From: Rickettsiales bacterium
GTDB lineage: Bacteria; Pseudomonadota; Alphaproteobacteria; Rs-D84; CACZYB01
Length of the DNA: 9,496 nt
Reading direction: 5' to 3'
Assembly (NCBI GenBank): GCA_031288035.1
Contig: JAITSG010000046.1
Span: 1-9,496, forward strand
In this document: piece by piece, positions 5,866 through 9,496 of the stretch
Position numbering within the stretch: the first letter of the stretch is position 1
Layout: every line of letters begins with the position of its first letter
Program-made: the position numbers and the translations under genes
Notes under the pieces: model-generated
The model's input: only the letters and a program-made list of their open reading frames with translations
What the model was told of the DNA's origin: nothing
Databases searched by the model: none

Positions 5866-6621
5866 ATGGATGAAAGATATGTGGCGTCGAAGATATTGTA
5901 CGACGCGTATGCAGAAAACCTGCCGCTCGCGAAATCAGAAGAGATCCAAAAATTCCTGATTCACAAGCTCCGGCACAGCTTCGACGTCGCCTATATAGCG
6001 TGCGACATGATGCTGCGCGAGCCGGAGCTCGCCCGGCTTCGCGACCGCGAGCGGAACATAGTGGAGCTCTCGGCCATACTGCACGACCTGGGCCGGTTCT
6101 ACCAGCACGACGGAAAGGCCGTATTGTGGGACATGGACCACGGGCGCGAGGGCGCGCTTAGGCTGAAAGCCCTGGGCAAGCTCGACGATCCGGCCATCCT
6201 GTTCGCGATAGACGAGCACGACTCATACGCGATAGACGAGGGCAGCCTGCCGCAAAAGGACCGGGAGCCGGCCCTTCTCGCGGCGAAGGTCGTGCGCGAC
6301 GCGGACAAGCTCTCGAACATAATGGATTTTTCCATCCACGGCGTGTCGAAGAGCCTTATAGAGAAGAACAAGGGCGGCGCCCTGTCGGACGGAATCCGCC
6401 GCGCGATTTCGTCGCGCGCGCCGCTGCTCCGCCGCGACACGGCAACCTACGCGGACAGCGTCGTCAACTATATGCATTGGTACGAGGACATGAACTACGA
6501 TTACACCCGCCGCAAAACGCGCGCTCTCGGGTATTTCGAAAACTCCTTCGCCATACTGGAGGAAATCGGGATTCCGAAGCCGGATATGGACCTGATCAGA
6601 GGCAGGTTCGGCTATGACTGA
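5866..6621 (+). CDS. HD-domain metal-dependent phosphohydrolase
   Basis: HD-domain proteins use metal-bound His and Asp residues to hydrolyse phosphate esters, often of nucleotides. In this 251-aa cytosolic protein the likely ligands are His37 (RHSFDVAY), His73-Asp74 (AILHDLGRF), His92 (MDHGREGA), His118 (DEHDSY) and Asp145/Asp147 (VRDADKLSN). The paired extra histidines suggest a two-metal centre. The substrate cannot be told from the sequence. The Tyr-rich C-terminal part (NYMHWYEDMNYDYTRRK) is not one I recognise. ATG 5866 has GAGG at 5855-5858, seven bases upstream. The gene overlaps trmB by 8 bases, so translation is probably coupled. Confidence 0.88.
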   Translation: MDERYVASKILYDAYAENLPLAKSEEIQKFLIHKLRHSFDVAYIACDMMLREPELARLRDRERNIVELSAILHDLGRFYQHDGKAVLWDMDHGREGALRLKALGKLDDPAILFAIDEHDSYAIDEGSLPQKDREPALLAAKVVRDADKLSNIMDFSIHGVSKSLIEKNKGGALSDGIRRAISSRAPLLRRDTATYADSVVNYMHWYEDMNYDYTRRKTRALGYFENSFAILEEIGIPKPDMDLIRGRFGYD

Positions 6622-7282
6622 CGCCACGCCCAAGCGCAAGTCTTTTTTCGGACGACGCAAGGGAAAATCCATTTCCAAATCGCGCGCGGATTTCTACGGC
6701 GAGAACCTCCCACGATTCGCCGTGCCGGAAGGCCCCCTCGAAATCCCGCCCGGCCCCGCCAGCTTCGAGATAGGATACGGCTCCGGCGAGCATCTTGCCG
6801 GAATGGCGAAGGAAAATCCCGGCGAGTTCTTCCTCGGGGCCGAGGCGTTCCTGAACGGCAACGCGGCCATGGTCAAGTCGCTTGCCGAAGAAGGGCTTTG
6901 CAACGTACGCATATTCCCGGACGACGCGAACCTGCTCCTGCCGCGGATACCTCCCGGCTCCTTCGACCGCATCTTCATCCTTTACCCGGACCCATGGCCG
7001 AAGAACAGGCACGAGGGACGGCGCATGGTCTCCCCTGAAAGGCTGGGGGCCTTCCACAGGATTCTCAGGCCCGGCGGGACCATGCTCGTCGCGTCCGACC
7101 ATCCGGCGTACGTCGCCTGGACGCTTATGGCGGCGCGCGAAAGCGCCCTGTTCGAATGGACGGCGAAAAGCTCGCCCGACTTCACCCGCCCGCCCGCCGG
7201 CTGGGTGCAGACCAGGTACGAGGCCAAGGCCCTTAGGGAAGGACGCGCGCCCATTTATCTTAATTTCAAGAAAATTGGTTGA
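6614..7282 (+). CDS. trmB: TrmB, tRNA (guanine-N7)-methyltransferase
   Basis: TrmB transfers a methyl group from S-adenosylmethionine to N7 of G46 in the variable loop of tRNA. The 222-aa product has the family order: FGRRKGK near the N-terminus (12-18), the SAM-binding motif FEIGYGSGEH (51-60), LGAEAFLNG (74-82), the tRNA and catalytic region YPDPWPKNRHEGRR (124-137), RPGGTMLVASD (152-162) and the C-terminal TRYEAKALREGRAPIYLNF (200-218). Length is normal. The start ATG lies inside the end of the HD-domain gene (8-base overlap) with no strong ribosome site of its own, which fits coupled translation. Its stop codon overlaps the next gene's promoter. Confidence 0.96.
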   Translation: MTDATPKRKSFFGRRKGKSISKSRADFYGENLPRFAVPEGPLEIPPGPASFEIGYGSGEHLAGMAKENPGEFFLGAEAFLNGNAAMVKSLAEEGLCNVRIFPDDANLLLPRIPPGSFDRIFILYPDPWPKNRHEGRRMVSPERLGAFHRILRPGGTMLVASDHPAYVAWTLMAARESALFEWTAKSSPDFTRPPAGWVQTRYEAKALREGRAPIYLNFKKIG

Positions 7283-7307
7283 AATTCCGGCGCCCGCAAT
7301 ATATCAT
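7279..7307 (+). promoter_or_regulatory. Sigma70-type promoter overlapping the trmB stop, for the OmpA-like gene and recJ
   Basis: TTGAAA (7279-7284), a 17-base spacer and TATCAT (7302-7307) are each one mismatch from consensus. The -35 includes the trmB stop codon. Transcription should start near 7314, giving a leader of about 22 bases with the Shine-Dalgarno AAAAGGA (7324-7330) five bases before ATG 7336. Confidence 0.75.
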
Positions 7308-7335
7308 AGGATGAAAAAGAAGCAAAAGGACAGCT

Positions 7336-8268
7336 ATGTTTAGGAAATATACAAGCTTTTTATTGTTGTGCGCGGCGGCATGTACCGCGTCCGATGGCTA
7401 TATCCCAGTAAATTCGGCCTCCCTCGCGGACGAGGACGTGACCTATGCCGACGCGGACGTGATAACTCCGGGAAAGCTCAAGGAGGACGCGGTCGTTTCC
7501 GTGACTCCGGACAATTACGCCGAGCCAGAGACGCCGCGCGCCGCACAATCGCGGAAGGTGGAGAAGGCCGCGCCCGCGCCCGCAGTCATAGAGCGGGCCG
7601 ATTCCTCCGCGACAAAACCCGAGGAGCCGGCCCGGATAGTTTTAAGGGACGGCGCCGACGATAAAAAGCCGGATGCAGCCGCCGGTTTCAGAGCTCCTCC
7701 GCCCGACGATTTCGACGCCGCAGTGGCAGAGGCAGAGGCCCGCCAGGGCATAACGCCGGAAAAGAAGCAGGCTCAGGCCGAGAAGAAGGCGGCGACGAGA
7801 TCTTCCGCCATTGAGGCCAGGCGCCAACCCGCGGACGCGGCCAAGCCTGCCGCGAACGAAAAGGACGGAAAGAAGAAGCTTTCCGTAGAACCCCTGCCCG
7901 AGTCCTATTCCGTCGAATTCCTAAGCACGGTCGTGTACCACAGCAACGCCAAATCCGACATGGAGGCAAGGGACTACGCGGCTCTCAGGAATGTAGTGAA
8001 ACTGGCACGCGCCAAAAAGGGCGGCATCCGCGTTGTCGGCCACGCGTCCAGCCGCACCAAGAACATGAAGGACATAGAGAACAAGCTCGAGAACTTCGAC
8101 CTTTCCCTGGAGCGTGCCCGCCGCGTAAGGGACGAGCTGGTCCGCCTCGGCATGCCTAAGGACAGCGTGCACCTTTCCGCGGTGAGCGACACGGAGCGCG
8201 TTTCCGCGGAATCCATGCCGCGCCAGGAGGCCGCGAACCGCCGCACCGAGGTGTACGTGAGATACTAG
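7336..8268 (+). CDS. OmpA-family protein, probable lipoprotein with long linker
   Basis: The 310-aa product begins with a basic residue pair and a hydrophobic segment ending in CAAAC. Cys16 fits a relaxed lipobox (Ala-Ala-Ala-Cys), so outer-membrane lipid anchoring is likely but not certain. Residues about 30-185 are low-complexity, rich in Ala, Lys, Glu, Pro and Asp, and probably an extended periplasmic linker. The OmpA C-terminal (peptidoglycan-binding) domain spans about 190-310, with VVGHASSRT (233-241), NFDLSLERARRV (253-264) and AANRRTEVYV (299-308). The usual Asp of the GHTD motif is Ser238, while the conserved Arg appears as Arg260. There is no beta-barrel. The start is ATG 7336, with AAAAGGA five bases upstream. 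It sits one base before recJ. Confidence 0.87.
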   Translation: MFRKYTSFLLLCAAACTASDGYIPVNSASLADEDVTYADADVITPGKLKEDAVVSVTPDNYAEPETPRAAQSRKVEKAAPAPAVIERADSSATKPEEPARIVLRDGADDKKPDAAAGFRAPPPDDFDAAVAEAEARQGITPEKKQAQAEKKAATRSSAIEARRQPADAAKPAANEKDGKKKLSVEPLPESYSVEFLSTVVYHSNAKSDMEARDYAALRNVVKLARAKKGGIRVVGHASSRTKNMKDIENKLENFDLSLERARRVRDELVRLGMPKDSVHLSAVSDTERVSAESMPRQEAANRRTEVYVRY

Positions 8269-8269
8269 C

Positions 8270-9496
8270 ATGCCCGACGGAAAGGATCTTTTCGCCCTCC
8301 TTGTCCCAAGGGAGGAAAGCCTTTCCGGCTTCGAATGGCGCCTGTTCGGCGCAAATGAGGATTTCATAGCGAACTCCAGGCAGAAATTCGGGGCGAGCGA
8401 CATAGTTTCCCGCGTCATGGACGCGCGCCGGATCCCGCTAGATTCGATACCGGGCTTCATCAATCCGCAGGTGAAGACGCTCCTGCCCAACCCCGGGGCC
8501 CTGAAGGACATGGACGAGGCCGCCTCGCGCATAGCCGACGCGGTGGAAAACGGCGAGGCGATAGGAATCTTCGGCGACTATGACGTGGACGGCGCGACCT
8601 CCAGCGCTATTTTGTACCGGTTCCTGCGAGATTCCGGCGCGAAGGACGCGCACGTGCACATACCGGACCGCATGTCCGAGGGCTACGGCCTCAATACCGA
8701 CGGGCTAAAGGAGCTCAAGGACAAGGGATGCTCGCTAGTCGTGGCGGTAGATTGCGGCATAACCGGCTTTGCCGAGGCAGAATGGGCGCGCAGGGAGGGC
8801 TTGGACCTGGTGATCGCCGACCACCACGAGGCGGAGGCCAGCGTGCCAGACGCGGCCGCGGTGGTGGACCCGAAAAGATCGGACGACTTATCCGCTCTCG
8901 GCTATCTGGCCGCGTGCGGCGTGGTCTTCCTGCTGTGCGTAGCCGTGCGGGCGAAGCTGCGCGAAAGGAATTATTACAAGGATACCGAACCCGACCTGAT
9001 GAAGAGCCTGGACCTGGTCGCGCTCGGCACCGTGTGCGACGTGGTGCCGCTCCTGGGCGCGAACAGGGCCTTTGTCTCCGCGGGGCTGAAGGTCATGGCA
9101 CGCATGGGCAACCCGGGGCTCAAGGCCCTGGGCGAGATCGCGCGCACGTCCGGCGCGCCGAGCGTGTACAGCCTCGGCTTCATACTGGGCCCGCGCATAA
9201 ACGCCGGCGGCCGCGTGGGCGATTCTTCGATAGGCGTCCGGCTCCTGACCACAGATGACGCCGTGGAGGCGCAGAGGCTCGCCTCGCTCCTCGACCAGTT
9301 CAATTCCGCAAGGAAGGACATAGAGTCCGGCGTGCTGGACGAGGCAGTCCGCCTCGCCGAAGCGGGATTGAGGCCGGACGACAGCTTCGTGTTCGTGGCC
9401 GGCCGCGGCTGGCATACCGGAGTCATAGGGATAATCGCCGGCCGCCTGCGCGAAAGGTTTTCCATGCCCGCCCTTGTCGCGACGATAGACGCAAGC
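8270..9496 (+). CDS. recJ: RecJ, single-strand-specific 5'-3' exonuclease (3' end missing)
   Basis: RecJ degrades single-stranded DNA 5' to 3' in recombination and mismatch or base-excision repair. The frame is open from ATG 8270 to the window edge: 409 residues of an expected 560-600. DHH-family motifs are intact: GDYDVDGATSS (102-112, metal-binding Asp103, Asp105 and Asp107), IPDRMSEGYGLN (131-142), VDCG (160-163), ADHHE (183-187) and ALGTVCDVVPL (251-261). They are followed by LGPRINAGGR (306-315) and GWHTGVIGIIAGRL (380-393). The rest of the DHHA1 and OB regions lies beyond the window. The start follows the OmpA-like stop by one base with only a distant GAGG, so translation is probably coupled. 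Confidence 0.96.
   Translation, partial: MPDGKDLFALLVPREESLSGFEWRLFGANEDFIANSRQKFGASDIVSRVMDARRIPLDSIPGFINPQVKTLLPNPGALKDMDEAASRIADAVENGEAIGIFGDYDVDGATSSAILYRFLRDSGAKDAHVHIPDRMSEGYGLNTDGLKELKDKGCSLVVAVDCGITGFAEAEWARREGLDLVIADHHEAEASVPDAAAVVDPKRSDDLSALGYLAACGVVFLLCVAVRAKLRERNYYKDTEPDLMKSLDLVALGTVCDVVPLLGANRAFVSAGLKVMARMGNPGLKALGEIARTSGAPSVYSLGFILGPRINAGGRVGDSSIGVRLLTTDDAVEAQRLASLLDQFNSARKDIESGVLDEAVRLAEAGLRPDDSFVFVAGRGWHTGVIGIIAGRLRERFSMPALVATIDAS

Noticed and set aside
7311..7343. Ten-codon ORF (M-K-K-K-Q-K-D-S-Y-V) overlapping the OmpA-like start
   Set aside because: The predicted transcript starts at about 7314, after its ATG, and there is no proper ribosome site; its AAAAGGA serves the OmpA-like gene.
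8728..9258. 176-codon plus-strand frame in the recJ region
   Set aside because: It is a +2 shadow of recJ, whose frame is open from 8270 to the edge with all DHH motifs.

Overview
The window looks like part of a GC-rich, Gram-negative, probably alphaproteobacterial chromosome. It carries housekeeping genes with full family motifs: grpE, folD, a bifunctional class A penicillin-binding protein, trmB and recJ. It also has a lipoprotein-like OmpA-family protein whose C-terminal GHASSRT...NRR region matches, from memory, a type common in Rhodospirillales. An unusual preference for ATA isoleucine codons, despite high GC, hints at one of the less-studied host-associated or environmental lineages. 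That placement is inference; no database search was possible. There is no phage, IS element, CRISPR array, tRNA or rRNA gene that I can support.

Layout, left to right. The first 11 bases are the start of a minus-strand gene leaving the window; its Shine-Dalgarno sequence lies in one arm of a perfect 9-bp inverted repeat. Bases 12-293 carry no gene but hold at least five further inverted repeats. grpE (294-809, minus) and folD (880-1734, plus) are divergent and share a 70-bp promoter region. folD, the class A PBP (1713-3560) and an unrecognised 272-aa protein (3557-4375) form a tightly overlapping plus-strand operon. It meets the minus-strand nitronate monooxygenase-like gene (4400-5794) head to head, with a GC-rich hairpin between them.

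The nitronate monooxygenase gene is divergent from an HD-domain phosphohydrolase gene (5866-6621), and their promoters interlock. The HD gene overlaps trmB (6614-7282) by 8 bases. A good sigma70-type promoter overlaps the trmB stop codon and should drive the OmpA-family lipoprotein gene (7336-8268) and, one base after it, recJ (8270 to the right edge, incomplete).

Functionally this is a mixed housekeeping segment: protein folding (GrpE), one-carbon metabolism (FolD), cell-wall synthesis (PBP and perhaps its unknown partner), flavin-dependent oxidation (NMO-like), tRNA modification (TrmB), envelope anchoring (OmpA-like) and DNA repair (RecJ). The parts most worth a second look are regulatory: the hairpin that can hide a ribosome-binding site next to grpE, the cluster of inverted repeats beside it, the missing ribosome-binding site of folD, and the unrecognised third gene of the PBP operon.
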